A DNA stretch of 21,280 bases from positions 1 to 21,280 of the IMG/VR virus record IMGVR_UViG_3300004770_000140; one strand, given 5' to 3'. Shown in pieces: positions 13,956 through 21,097 of the stretch (positions are counted from its first letter, which is position 1; each line of letters starts with the position of its first letter). This DNA comes from a virus. The position numbers were made by a program, and so were the translations under genes. The notes under the pieces were generated by a model. It made no database searches, was not told the origin of the DNA, and saw nothing but the letters and a program-made list of their open reading frames with translations.

Positions 13956-16541
13956 ATGGCCATCGAAAAGAGTTTGTACGCAGCCCCGCAAGGGATTGTA
14001 CCTGAAGACCCAACAGCATCACCGTTGGAAATTGAGATTGAAGACCCTGAATCAGTTGCGATTCATATGGATGGGCTTGATATCTTGATGGAACCTCAAG
14101 ACCCAATGGAAGACGAGTTCAATGATAACTTGGCTGAGTACATCAGCGAAGGCGAACTACAGTCATTGGCATCTACGTTAAATGCTGATTTCGATGAAGA
14201 CATTAGTTCTCGTAAAGACTGGATGCAGACTTACGTTGACGGCCTAGAGTTGCTAGGTCTAAAGATTGAAGAACGTACAGAACCTTGGGATGGTGCATGT
14301 GGTGTTTACCACCCACTACTCTCAGAAGCCTTAGTAAAATTCCAAGCAGAAACCATGATGTCTATGTTCCCAGCAATGGGTCCAGTCAAGACGCAAATCA
14401 TCGGTAAAGAAACACAAGATAAAAAAGAGTCAGCAAGCCGCGTCCAAGACGATATGAACTATCAATTAATGGATGTGATGACAGAGTATCGACCAGAGCA
14501 CGAACGCATGCTGTGGGGCCTAGGATTAAGCGGAAACGCATTTAAAAAGGTTTACTTCGACCCACATCTAGACCGTCAGGTATCAATCTTTGTCCCAGCT
14601 GAAGATATGGTAGTACCTTATGGTGCATCAAACCTTGAGTCAGCAGAACGTGTAACGCATGTCATGCGTAAGACTGAGAATGAATTACGTCGTTTGCAGG
14701 TTGCTGGCTTCTACTTAGATGTAGATTTGGGCGTACCTAATAACACACTGGATGAAGTAGAGAAGAAGATTGCAGAGAAGATGGGCTTCCGTGCTTCAAC
14801 GGATGACCGCTATAAACTTCTAGAGATGCACGTCGACCTTGATTTACCAGGCTATGAAGACAAAGATGATAGTGGTGAGTTGACTGGCATTGCATTGCCA
14901 TACGTTGTGACCCTTGAAAAAGGTAGCAATACTATCTTGGCTATTCGCCGTAACTGGGACCCTAAAGATGATACAAGACAAAAACGTCAACATTTTGTGC
15001 ACTATGGTTACGTGCCTGGCTTTGGTTTTTACTACTTCGGTCTCATACATCTTGTTGGGGCTTTTGCTAAGTCTGGTACTAGTCTTATTCGCCAATTGGT
15101 TGATGCGGGTACATTATCTAATCTCCCAAGTGGTTTCAAAACGCGTGGCTTGCGAGTCAAAGGCGATGACACACCAATAGCTCCAGGTGAGTTCCGTGAT
15201 GTAGATGTACCAAGTGGCGCGCTAAAAGACAACATCATGCCGTTGCCATACAAAGAACCATCACAAGTTCTCATGGCATTGCTTGGTCAAATCGTTGATG
15301 AAGGCCGTCGCTTCGCTAATACAGCCGATTTGCAAATCAGTGATATGTCAGCTAACTCTCCAGTTGGTACAACACTAGCAATCCTTGAGCGTACATTAAA
15401 AGTAATGAGTGCTGTACAAGCGCGTATCCACTATTCAATGAAGCAAGAGTTGGGCTTACTAAAAAGCATCATCGCTGCTTATACACCTGAAGAATACAAC
15501 TACGAGCCAACAGAAGGTTCACGTAAAGCTAAGAAATCAGACTACGACAGCGTTACGGTAATCCCTGTTTCAGACCCTAATGCGTCAACAATGGCGCAAA
15601 AGATTGTTCAATATCAAGCAGTTATGCAGCTTGCTACACAATCACCACAGATTTACAACATGCCATTACTACATCGTCAGATGCTAGATGTACTTGGGAT
15701 TAAAGAAGCAGCTAAGTTGGTTCCGATGGATGAAGACCAAAAACCATTAGACCCTGTGACTGAAAACCAAAACATCTTAATGATGAAGCCAGTTAAGGCG
15801 TTTAACTATCAAGACCATCAAGCACATATCACCGTGCACATGTCAGCAATGCAAGACCCTAAAATCCAACAGATGCTACAGGGTAACCCTATGGCACAAC
15901 AGCTACAAGCTGCAATGATGGCTCATATCAATGAGCACATGGGCTTTGCATACCGTCAACAGATTGAACAACAACTTGGTATGGCGTTGCCTCCTCAGAA
16001 AGATGAGATGGGTGAAGACATGCACATGGACCCAGAAGTAGAAGCTAAATTGGCTCCGATGTTGGCTCAAGCTGCTCAACAATTGCTACAACAAAACCAA
16101 GCGCAAGTTGCTCAACAACAAGCAGCTCAACAACAGCAAGACCCAATGGTGCAGTTGCAACAACAAGACATGCAGTTGAAACAAGCGGAACAACAACGTA
16201 AAGCGCAGAAAGACCAGACTGATGCTCAGTTCAGAGCTGAACAGTTGAAGCTTGAGCAATTACGTATCCTCTCACAGCATGAGTCAAGTAAAGGTCAACA
16301 AAAGAATGAATTATTGAAGACAGCTGCGCAGTTACAAGCTAACCAAAAACAACATGCAGTAGATAAAGGTGTTGAAGTGATGAAACAAATATCACAACAA
16401 CGCTTCCAACAAAAACAACAGAGCGGTGCTCACGACCACCAACAAGCCCAACAAAAAGGCCAACATGCTCATCAGCAAGACCAACGCATCCTTGATGCGA
16501 TTGCCAATCAACAAAATATTGAACCGACAAAAGGTGAATAA
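13956..16541 (+). CDS. Portal protein with long Gln-rich C-terminus
   Basis: An 861-aa portal protein, the dodecameric gate through which DNA enters the capsid. It follows the large terminase after 9 nt. The first 550 residues have the look of large phage portal proteins (WDGACGVYHPLLSEALVKF at about 112-130, then a GLSGNAFKKVYFDP block and an AEDMVVPYGA segment). The last 200 residues are an extremely glutamine-rich, coiled-coil-like helix (QQLLQQNQAQVAQQQ...), comparable to the long barrel regions of podovirus-type portals. The downstream overlap with small genes suggests one late operon. No frameshift seen. Confidence 0.9.
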   Translation: MAIEKSLYAAPQGIVPEDPTASPLEIEIEDPESVAIHMDGLDILMEPQDPMEDEFNDNLAEYISEGELQSLASTLNADFDEDISSRKDWMQTYVDGLELLGLKIEERTEPWDGACGVYHPLLSEALVKFQAETMMSMFPAMGPVKTQIIGKETQDKKESASRVQDDMNYQLMDVMTEYRPEHERMLWGLGLSGNAFKKVYFDPHLDRQVSIFVPAEDMVVPYGASNLESAERVTHVMRKTENELRRLQVAGFYLDVDLGVPNNTLDEVEKKIAEKMGFRASTDDRYKLLEMHVDLDLPGYEDKDDSGELTGIALPYVVTLEKGSNTILAIRRNWDPKDDTRQKRQHFVHYGYVPGFGFYYFGLIHLVGAFAKSGTSLIRQLVDAGTLSNLPSGFKTRGLRVKGDDTPIAPGEFRDVDVPSGALKDNIMPLPYKEPSQVLMALLGQIVDEGRRFANTADLQISDMSANSPVGTTLAILERTLKVMSAVQARIHYSMKQELGLLKSIIAAYTPEEYNYEPTEGSRKAKKSDYDSVTVIPVSDPNASTMAQKIVQYQAVMQLATQSPQIYNMPLLHRQMLDVLGIKEAAKLVPMDEDQKPLDPVTENQNILMMKPVKAFNYQDHQAHITVHMSAMQDPKIQQMLQGNPMAQQLQAAMMAHINEHMGFAYRQQIEQQLGMALPPQKDEMGEDMHMDPEVEAKLAPMLAQAAQQLLQQNQAQVAQQQAAQQQQDPMVQLQQQDMQLKQAEQQRKAQKDQTDAQFRAEQLKLEQLRILSQHESSKGQQKNELLKTAAQLQANQKQHAVDKGVEVMKQISQQRFQQKQQSGAHDHQQAQQKGQHAHQQDQRILDAIANQQNIEPTKGE

Positions 16542-16543
16542 AC

Positions 16544-16741
16544 ATGGATTCAAACTTATTTGATGTTCTTCTAACGGAGTACAGAGACCGTATCAACATG
16601 CTCACAGAGGCTATGGCGAGAGGTAACTGCGCATCATTCGAAGAGTATAAATACACAAGTGGCCAGCTACGGGGTCTCGAAGCTGCTTGTGCCATAATTG
16701 TAGACCTCAAAAAACGATTGGAACATGCAGATGACGAGTAA
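16544..16741 (+). CDS. Small helical late protein
   Basis: A 65-aa, coiled-coil-like protein (MDSNLFDVLLTEYRDRIN... ending VDLKKRLEHADDE) located between portal and GroES-like genes. AGGTG about 10 nt before the ATG serves as ribosome binding site; it starts 2 nt after the portal stop and overlaps the next gene by 11-17 nt. Small proteins with a similar EYKY...G.L+GLE pattern are common at this place in tailed-phage late operons. Their role is unknown, perhaps in head assembly. Confidence 0.65.
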   Translation: MDSNLFDVLLTEYRDRINMLTEAMARGNCASFEEYKYTSGQLRGLEAACAIIVDLKKRLEHADDE

Positions 16742-17189
16742 CATAAATTTAGCTCAAGCACTAGATTTATCGAAACTGGCAGAAAATGCCAAGAAGGAAG
16801 CCCAAGAAGAAGCAGAAATACGAGCAATCGTAGGTGATGCGACTGATATAGAAAAAGCAGCTCAATTACCAAGGCCGTCAGGCTACCATATCTTATGCGC
16901 CATTCCTGAGAAGGAACGTGAGTACGACAGTGGATTGGTTAAGGCTGATGAAACACTTAAGATGGAAGAAGCTTTGACTACAGTTCTATTTGTAGTTGCG
17001 CTTGGCCCTGATTGCTATAAGGATGAAAAACGCTTTCCGAGCGGTCCTTGGTGCAAAGAGGGCGATTTTGTTTTAGTGCGTCCGCATTCTGGGAGTAGGT
17101 TGGTAATTCACGGTCGTGAGTTCCGTTTAATCAATGATGATACTGTTGAGGCTACTGTTGATGAGCCACGCGGTATTATTCGCAAATAA
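16725..17189 (+). CDS. GroES-like co-chaperonin fold protein
   Basis: A 154-aa protein. From about residue 45 it reads as a GroES-type barrel: LPRPSGYHILCAIPEKE, a LFVVALGPDCYKDEK segment with the typical Val-x-x-x-Gly turn, GDFVLVRPHSG, and a final REFRLINDDTVEATVDEP. GroES caps the GroEL folding chamber; phage versions such as T4 gp31 adapt the host chaperonin for the capsid protein. This one lies between portal and scaffold, consistent with a capsid-folding role. The N-terminal 45 residues are helical and acidic and not part of that fold. The start may be 16725 or the ATG at 16731. Interaction with GroEL is not shown by the sequence. Confidence 0.7.
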   Translation: MQMTSNINLAQALDLSKLAENAKKEAQEEAEIRAIVGDATDIEKAAQLPRPSGYHILCAIPEKEREYDSGLVKADETLKMEEALTTVLFVVALGPDCYKDEKRFPSGPWCKEGDFVLVRPHSGSRLVIHGREFRLINDDTVEATVDEPRGIIRK

Positions 17190-17199
17190 GGAGGACAAG

Positions 17200-18156
17200 A
17201 TGCCTGAATTTGAGAAAGAAGAATATACGTTTCCTGATGAGCAAGATGAAAAGGTGAAAGCGTCAGCACCTGAGATTGAATTTGAAATCGAAGATGACAC
17301 ACCTGAAGAAGACCGCAATCGGGAACCAATGCCAAAAGCTATCGTTGATGAGTTAGAGCATGACGACTTATCTAAATACGATGCGGCAACAAAAGAAAAA
17401 CTTAAACAAATGCGTAAGGTCTGGCACGACGAGCGTCGCGCTAAGGAGTCCGCATACAGGGAGCAGCAAGAAGCAGTTGAACTTGCTCGCCGTGTTGTAG
17501 AAGAAAACAAACGGTTAAAGAGTACCCTCGCTACTGGCGAGAAAGAGTACGTGTCGTCAATCCAAGCAACAGCTAATCTAGAGCTTGAAATGGCGAAGCG
17601 CGCTTACAAAGATGCGTATGATAATGGGGACAGTGACCGCCTGGTCGAAGCGCAACAAGCGATGCAAGAAGCAAGTATTAAGATTGCTCAAGCTAAGAGC
17701 TTTAAGCTACCCCCTTTACAAGACGATGACTTTAATGTAAAAAGTCAGCAAGAACAGTATCAACAACCCGCGGTAGCTGTACCAGATGCACGAGCACAAG
17801 CATGGCGTGACAAAAATGATTGGTTTGGCGCAGATGAAGAGATGACCGCAGCAGCGTTAGGTTTACATGAAAAACTTAAACGTAATGGTGTTGTTGTTGG
17901 TTCTGATGATTACTATTCTACGTTGGACAAAACAATGCGGAAGAGATTTTCAGAGTATTTTGAGGATTCCGAACCAGAGGATTCAAAAAGTAAAAGTGAA
18001 AGTGCTCCTACAAAACTGAGTACTGTTGTTGCTCCAGCCACGCGTAGTACAGCTTCAAACAAAATTAAGCTGACACAAAGGCAAGTCGCCCTAGCTAAAA
18101 AACTAGGATTAACTAATGAGCAATATGCTATCGCAATGAAGAAACTGGAGGCTTAA
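17200..18156 (+). CDS. Scaffolding-like protein
   Basis: A 318-aa, highly charged, mainly helical protein. The start at 17200 (MPEFEKEEYTF) is fixed by an excellent AAGGAGG at 17188-17194; the frame stays open upstream but that part is not needed. The acidic N-terminus, long coiled-coil (residues 70-170, RRAKESAYREQQEAVELAR...) and basic C-terminal tail fit scaffolding proteins, which direct prohead assembly and then leave. Position just before the capsid genes supports this. No protease domain is visible, so it is scaffold only. The name rests on composition and position. Confidence 0.7.
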   Translation: MPEFEKEEYTFPDEQDEKVKASAPEIEFEIEDDTPEEDRNREPMPKAIVDELEHDDLSKYDAATKEKLKQMRKVWHDERRAKESAYREQQEAVELARRVVEENKRLKSTLATGEKEYVSSIQATANLELEMAKRAYKDAYDNGDSDRLVEAQQAMQEASIKIAQAKSFKLPPLQDDDFNVKSQQEQYQQPAVAVPDARAQAWRDKNDWFGADEEMTAAALGLHEKLKRNGVVVGSDDYYSTLDKTMRKRFSEYFEDSEPEDSKSKSESAPTKLSTVVAPATRSTASNKIKLTQRQVALAKKLGLTNEQYAIAMKKLEA

Positions 18157-18157
18157 A

Positions 18158-18607
18158 ATGACCGATACAAGAATCACTCGCAATATAGATACTCGTGCAG
18201 TAACTGAACGTCCTAAACAGTGGCAACAACCTGAGTTGTTACCTGAACCAGACAAGCAAGAAGGTTATGCTTACCGCTGGATTCGCGTATCAACACTAAA
18301 CGCTGCGGACCCACGTAACTTATCTGCCAAACTCAGAGAAGGTTGGGAAGCAGTAAAGGTTGAAGAACAACCACAGTTGGCAATATTGGTCGACCCAGAT
18401 AGTCGTTATAAAGACAATATCGAAATCGGCGGTTTATTACTATGTAAGACTCCTAAAGAGTTTGTTGAGCAACGAAATGCACATTTCGACAACTTGTCAA
18501 AATCTCAAACAGAGTCTGTAGATAATAACATAATGCGTCAAAGCGATGCCCGTATGCCTATGTTCTCTGAGCGTAAGTCTACAACATCATTTGGCAAAGG
18601 CAATTAA
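18158..18607 (+). CDS. Unknown protein in head gene cluster
   Basis: A 149-aa soluble protein starting MTDTRITRNIDTRAV, with a central region (YAYRWIRVSTLNAADPRNL, GLLLCKTPKEFVEQR) and a polar tail. GGAGG in the end of the scaffold gene precedes the start by about 6 nt, and the genes are 1 nt apart. Genes of this size and wording regularly lie between scaffold and capsid in related phages. It may be a minor head protein; no defined function. Confidence 0.6.
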   Translation: MTDTRITRNIDTRAVTERPKQWQQPELLPEPDKQEGYAYRWIRVSTLNAADPRNLSAKLREGWEAVKVEEQPQLAILVDPDSRYKDNIEIGGLLLCKTPKEFVEQRNAHFDNLSKSQTESVDNNIMRQSDARMPMFSERKSTTSFGKGN

Positions 18608-18627
18608 TTTTAATCTAGGAGTATTTT

Positions 18628-19449
18628 ATGGCTTATCCTACCGTTTCAGCCCCTTACGGGTTCAAGCCTGTAAATCTTATTGGCGGTCAAGTATACGCAG
18701 GTTCAACACGTAACCTACCTATCGCATACGGCGACACTAATGCTATTTACAATGGCGACCCTGTTGTTATTACATCAGGTTTTGCAACACTTGCAACAGC
18801 CCCAGTTAACTCAACTAATAAAGTAGTTGGTTATTTTGCTGGTTGTTATTACACAAACCCAACAACAAAACAACGTTTGTACTCACAGTACTATCCAGGC
18901 AGTGTTACTGCTGGTGATATTACAGCTATCATTGTTGATGACCCAGATGTCGTATTGAAAGTTGTAGCTACTGCTTCAGCTTCTTCTACAGCTGTTGCTT
19001 CATTCTCACAATTGTTGGTTGGTGGTAACGTAGTTGGTGGTACACAAGTTGGTTCAGTAAATAACGGTGATTCATCAATGGGTGTTGTTGCAGCTACTGC
19101 TCCAGCGGCTACTACTGCTGGCTTCCGTGTATTGCAATTAGTTCCAGATACACAAGTATCAACAGGTGGTACATACGTTTCAGGTACAGGTACAACTTCA
19201 TTAGTTGTTTCTGGTTTACCAGTAGGTACAGTACTTCCAATCGGTACAGATGTGTACAACGTAATTAACGGTCAATTGCAATTTACAGGCTCTAGCTTGA
19301 CAGCTGCATCAACTGTTACTACAACAGGTAGTACAACTTTAACTGTAACAGCTTCAACAGCTACAGTTTCAGGTACCGTTGCTTTAGTTCAAACACCAGA
19401 AGCTTTGGTGAAAACGAACTTTGGCGTTCATCGTTATAACGTAGCTTAA
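18628..19449 (+). CDS. Head decoration / stabilisation protein, with Ser/Thr-rich insert
   Basis: A 273-aa protein located immediately before the major capsid gene. The N-terminal 175 residues (MAYPTVSAPYGFKPVNLIGG, GYFAGCYYTNPTTKQ, VVLKVVATASA) look like a beta-rich capsid decoration protein found in many aquatic phages. Residues about 178-258 are a low-complexity Thr/Ser/Gly/Val-rich region (TYVSGTGTTSLVV, STVTTTGSTTLTVTAST) that could be an additional surface-exposed beta domain, before a conserved-looking end (LVKTNFGVHRYNVA). AGGAG lies 7-8 nt before the start. Thr is mostly encoded by ACA. The decoration role is inferred from appearance and position. Confidence 0.65.
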   Translation: MAYPTVSAPYGFKPVNLIGGQVYAGSTRNLPIAYGDTNAIYNGDPVVITSGFATLATAPVNSTNKVVGYFAGCYYTNPTTKQRLYSQYYPGSVTAGDITAIIVDDPDVVLKVVATASASSTAVASFSQLLVGGNVVGGTQVGSVNNGDSSMGVVAATAPAATTAGFRVLQLVPDTQVSTGGTYVSGTGTTSLVVSGLPVGTVLPIGTDVYNVINGQLQFTGSSLTAASTVTTTGSTTLTVTASTATVSGTVALVQTPEALVKTNFGVHRYNVA

Positions 19450-19462
19450 GGAGTAATATAAT

Positions 19463-20371
19463 ATGGCTATTTCACGCGCACAACTATTGAAAGAGTTACT
19501 CCCAGGCTTGAACGCTTTGTTCGGTTTGGAGTATGCACGATATGGTGAAGAACATACTGAAATCTATGAAACAGAAACTTCAGAACGTTCTTTCGAAGAA
19601 GAAACAAAATTGTCTGGCTTCTCAGCAGCTCCAGTTAAAAACGAAGGCCAAGCCATCGCTTATGACAATGCTCAAGAAGCTTGGACAGCTCGATACAACC
19701 ACGAAACAATTGCTTATGGCTTCGCTCTAACTGAAGAAGCTGTTGAAGATAACTTGTATGACTCATTGTCTGCTCGTTATACTAAAGCATTGGCTCGCGC
19801 TATGGCTTACACTAAACAAGTTAAAGCTGCTGCTGTATTGAATAACGGTTTCAACGGCGCTTATGTTGGTGGCGACGGTGTATCATTGTTCTCTACATCA
19901 CACACTCTTGTTAACGGTGGCACTAATAGCAACACACCAACAGTTGCAGCTGACTTGAACGAAACTTCATTGGAAAATGCAGTTATTCAAATCGCAGCTT
20001 GGACTGATGAACGTGGTCTATTGATTGCAGCTAAACCTAAGAAACTTATCGTTCCACCAGCATTGCAATTCGTTGCAACACGTTTGTTGGAAACTAAGCT
20101 TCGTGTAGGTACTACAGACAATGATATCAATGCGATTGAAAACAATGGTTCAATTCCAGAAGGTTACACAATTAACCACTTCTTGACCGACAACAACGCT
20201 TGGTTCTTGACTACAGATGTACCAAACGGTATGAAACACTTTGTTCGTACACCATTGCAAAATTCTATGGATGGTGATTTCGACACTGGTAACGTACGTT
20301 ACAAAGCTCGTGAACGTTACAGCTTTGGTTACTCAGACCCACTAGGTATGTACGGTTCTCCAGGCGCTTAA
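19463..20371 (+). CDS. Major capsid protein (Mu gpT-like family)
   Basis: A 302-aa capsid protein. It opens with MAISRAQLLKELLPGLNALFGLEYARY and contains SFEEETKLSGFSAAP, ARYNHETIAYGFALTEEAVEDNLYD, a LFSTSHTLVNGG segment and LLIAAKPKKLIVPPALQFVA. I recognise these as the Mu gpT-like (HK97-fold) major head protein group. It would form the icosahedral shell. GGAG about 10 nt before the ATG gives the start. Codon choice is strongly biased (ACA, GCT, CGT), as expected for the most expressed gene. A strong terminator follows 15 nt after the stop. Confidence 0.88.
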   Translation: MAISRAQLLKELLPGLNALFGLEYARYGEEHTEIYETETSERSFEEETKLSGFSAAPVKNEGQAIAYDNAQEAWTARYNHETIAYGFALTEEAVEDNLYDSLSARYTKALARAMAYTKQVKAAAVLNNGFNGAYVGGDGVSLFSTSHTLVNGGTNSNTPTVAADLNETSLENAVIQIAAWTDERGLLIAAKPKKLIVPPALQFVATRLLETKLRVGTTDNDINAIENNGSIPEGYTINHFLTDNNAWFLTTDVPNGMKHFVRTPLQNSMDGDFDTGNVRYKARERYSFGYSDPLGMYGSPGA

Positions 20372-20385
20372 TCCCGCTCGGTAAT

Positions 20386-20412
20386 AAAAAGCCCACTTCG
20401 GTGGGCTTTTTT
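20386..20412. terminator. Bidirectional intrinsic terminator after the capsid gene
   Basis: GCCCAC, TTCG tetraloop, GTGGGC (20391-20406), with five As before and six Ts after. An outer pair GGTAATAA (20380-20387) and TTATTACC (20418-20425) can extend the structure. CGCTC(A/G)GTAAT is repeated on both sides. It ends late head transcription and separates the following cassette. Confidence 0.92.
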
Positions 20413-20450
20413 GTTGTTTATTACCGCTCAGTAATTCATGATTTTACGTA

Positions 20451-20478
20451 TTGTAGTAGCTATAAAAGTGTCTATAGT
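20451..20478 (+). promoter_or_regulatory. Candidate promoter of the pqqA cassette
   Basis: TTGTAG (20451-20456), a 16-nt spacer and TATAGT (20473-20478). It is the best promoter-like pair between the capsid terminator and pqqA and would give a leader of about 45 nt. Moderate match only. Confidence 0.45.
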
Positions 20479-20528
20479 GAAGCTTATCCGAGGTAATGGA
20501 TATTTTAATGACTATTAGGAGATACATC

Positions 20529-20600
20529 ATGTGGACTAAACCAGCTGCTACTGAAATGCGTTTTGGCTTTGAAGTGACTATGTACGTAATGAATAAATAA
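20529..20600 (+). CDS. pqqA: PqqA, pyrroloquinoline quinone precursor peptide
   Basis: A 23-codon gene. The peptide begins MWTKPA and contains FGFEVTMY; Glu15 and Tyr19, in the order E-V-T-M-Y, are the two residues that bacterial PQQ synthesis joins to make the cofactor. Length, N-terminal WTKPA and the E-x3-Y core match PqqA of proteobacteria along the whole peptide. In the known pathway PqqD presents PqqA to the radical-SAM enzyme PqqE, which links the Glu and Tyr; proteases and PqqB/PqqC then finish the quinone. AGGAG (20517-20521) is 7 nt before the ATG, so the gene is well placed for strong translation. It has a likely promoter, lies after the capsid terminator, and is followed by a hairpin and a tRNA. 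No other pqq gene is in the window, so host enzymes would be needed. It is too short for usual gene finders. Confidence 0.92.
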   Translation: MWTKPAATEMRFGFEVTMYVMNK

Positions 20601-20617
20601 GTTATAATTCATACGGG

Positions 20618-20681
20618 CTGGGGGTACCTAGCCGAACGTGAACACGGCCCCCATCGGTTAATTCTGCTTGGGGGTTCTTTT
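20618..20681 (+). ncRNA. GC-rich structured element between pqqA and tRNA
   Basis: Three tracts: G5 (20620-20624), C5 (20648-20652), G5 (20670-20674). The first G tract can pair with the C tract, with CCG (20632-20634) and CGG (20645-20647) pairing inside. Alternatively CCCCCA (20648-20653) pairs with TGGGGG (20669-20674), followed by TTCTTTT (20675-20681), as an intrinsic terminator. The two folds exclude each other. It may be simply the pqqA terminator, or an attenuator or small RNA. TATAAT at 20603-20608 upstream could act as a -10 box. Confidence 0.5.
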
Positions 20682-20756
20682 GCCCAGTTAGCAGAGTGGT
20701 AATGCGCCTCACTTGTAATGAGGATATCGGGAGTTCGATTCTCTCACTGGGCACCA
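20682..20756 (+). tRNA. tRNA-Thr (anticodon TGT)
   Basis: A 75-nt tRNA. The 7-bp acceptor stem is GCCCAGT/ACTGGGC, the anticodon stem CCTCA/TGAGG holds a loop CTTGTAA with anticodon TGT (reads ACA), and the T arm is GGGAG-TTCGATT-CTCTC. The discriminator base is A and the CCA end is encoded (20754-20756). The D stem is short (GCA/TGC). All elements needed for function are present. The neighbouring capsid genes use ACA as their main Thr codon. A T-run follows directly after the CCA. Confidence 0.93.
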
Positions 20757-21097
20757 TCTTTTTTAGCTTTATTTTCTTCGTAGTGATGTTTTCGGTGGCA
20801 GTTGCTGCAGAGGACAATACACTTATTCATAATTTCTTCCATAGCAAAACCTAATCTGCCTGAACGAACTAACTCATTAATCTTGATATTGTCGGGATGG
20901 GGGGTGTGATGGTGGAAATCTAAAGTTGCTGGGTGGTTTTCGCCGCACTGAACACAGGAAAGTCGGGCTTTAAAAGCAGAAAATTCCTCCCGTGCCCTGC
21001 GTTTTGTCTTTACAGACCTGGCTATACTTGGCGCAGGGTTAGCCTTATACAACTCCCTTGCTTTGGCGCGTCTACGTTCTGGGTCTTTATAAGGCAT
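20744..21097 (-). CDS. HNH endonuclease
   Basis: A 117-aa protein with the HNH/zinc-finger nuclease pattern: C48-x2-C51 (CVQCG), LDFHHH at 59-64, and C97-x2-C100 followed by HRKHH (CSNCHRKHH, 97-105). The N-terminal 40 residues are very basic (PERRRAKARELY, KTKRRAREE), suited to DNA binding. GGAG lies 5-6 nt before the ATG. It runs toward the tRNA, and its stop codon (20744-20746) falls inside the 3' end of tRNA-Thr, so the last codons are antisense to the tRNA acceptor and CCA end. Stand-alone HNH genes in phages are often homing elements, though some assist packaging; the former fits this location better. Confidence 0.85.
   Translation of the reverse strand: MPYKDPERRRAKARELYKANPAPSIARSVKTKRRAREEFSAFKARLSCVQCGENHPATLDFHHHTPHPDNIKINELVRSGRLGFAMEEIMNKCIVLCSNCHRKHHYEENKAKKDGAQ

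Noticed and set aside
16339-16872. 177-codon frame on the - strand
   Set aside because: It is a shadow of the Gln-rich end of the portal gene; its Leu-rich peptide is the complement of CAA/CAG repeats.
17134-17199. N-terminal extension of the scaffold gene
   Set aside because: It lies inside the GroES-like gene in another frame; AAGGAGG places the start at 17200.
17127-17510. 127-codon Ser-rich frame on the - strand
   Set aside because: Antisense to the scaffold gene, no ribosome binding site, composition typical of an antisense shadow.
18891-19259. 122-codon Thr/Pro-rich frame on the - strand
   Set aside because: Antisense shadow of the decoration gene.
20614-20681. Second tRNA gene next to tRNA-Thr
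   Set aside because: The G and C tracts look tempting, but no acceptor stem, anticodon arm and T arm can be arranged together.
20602-20817. A 71-aa frame on the - strand
   Set aside because: It is antisense to the tRNA-Thr; its peptide (with SERIELPISSLQVRR) is the familiar false translation of tRNA antisense strands.
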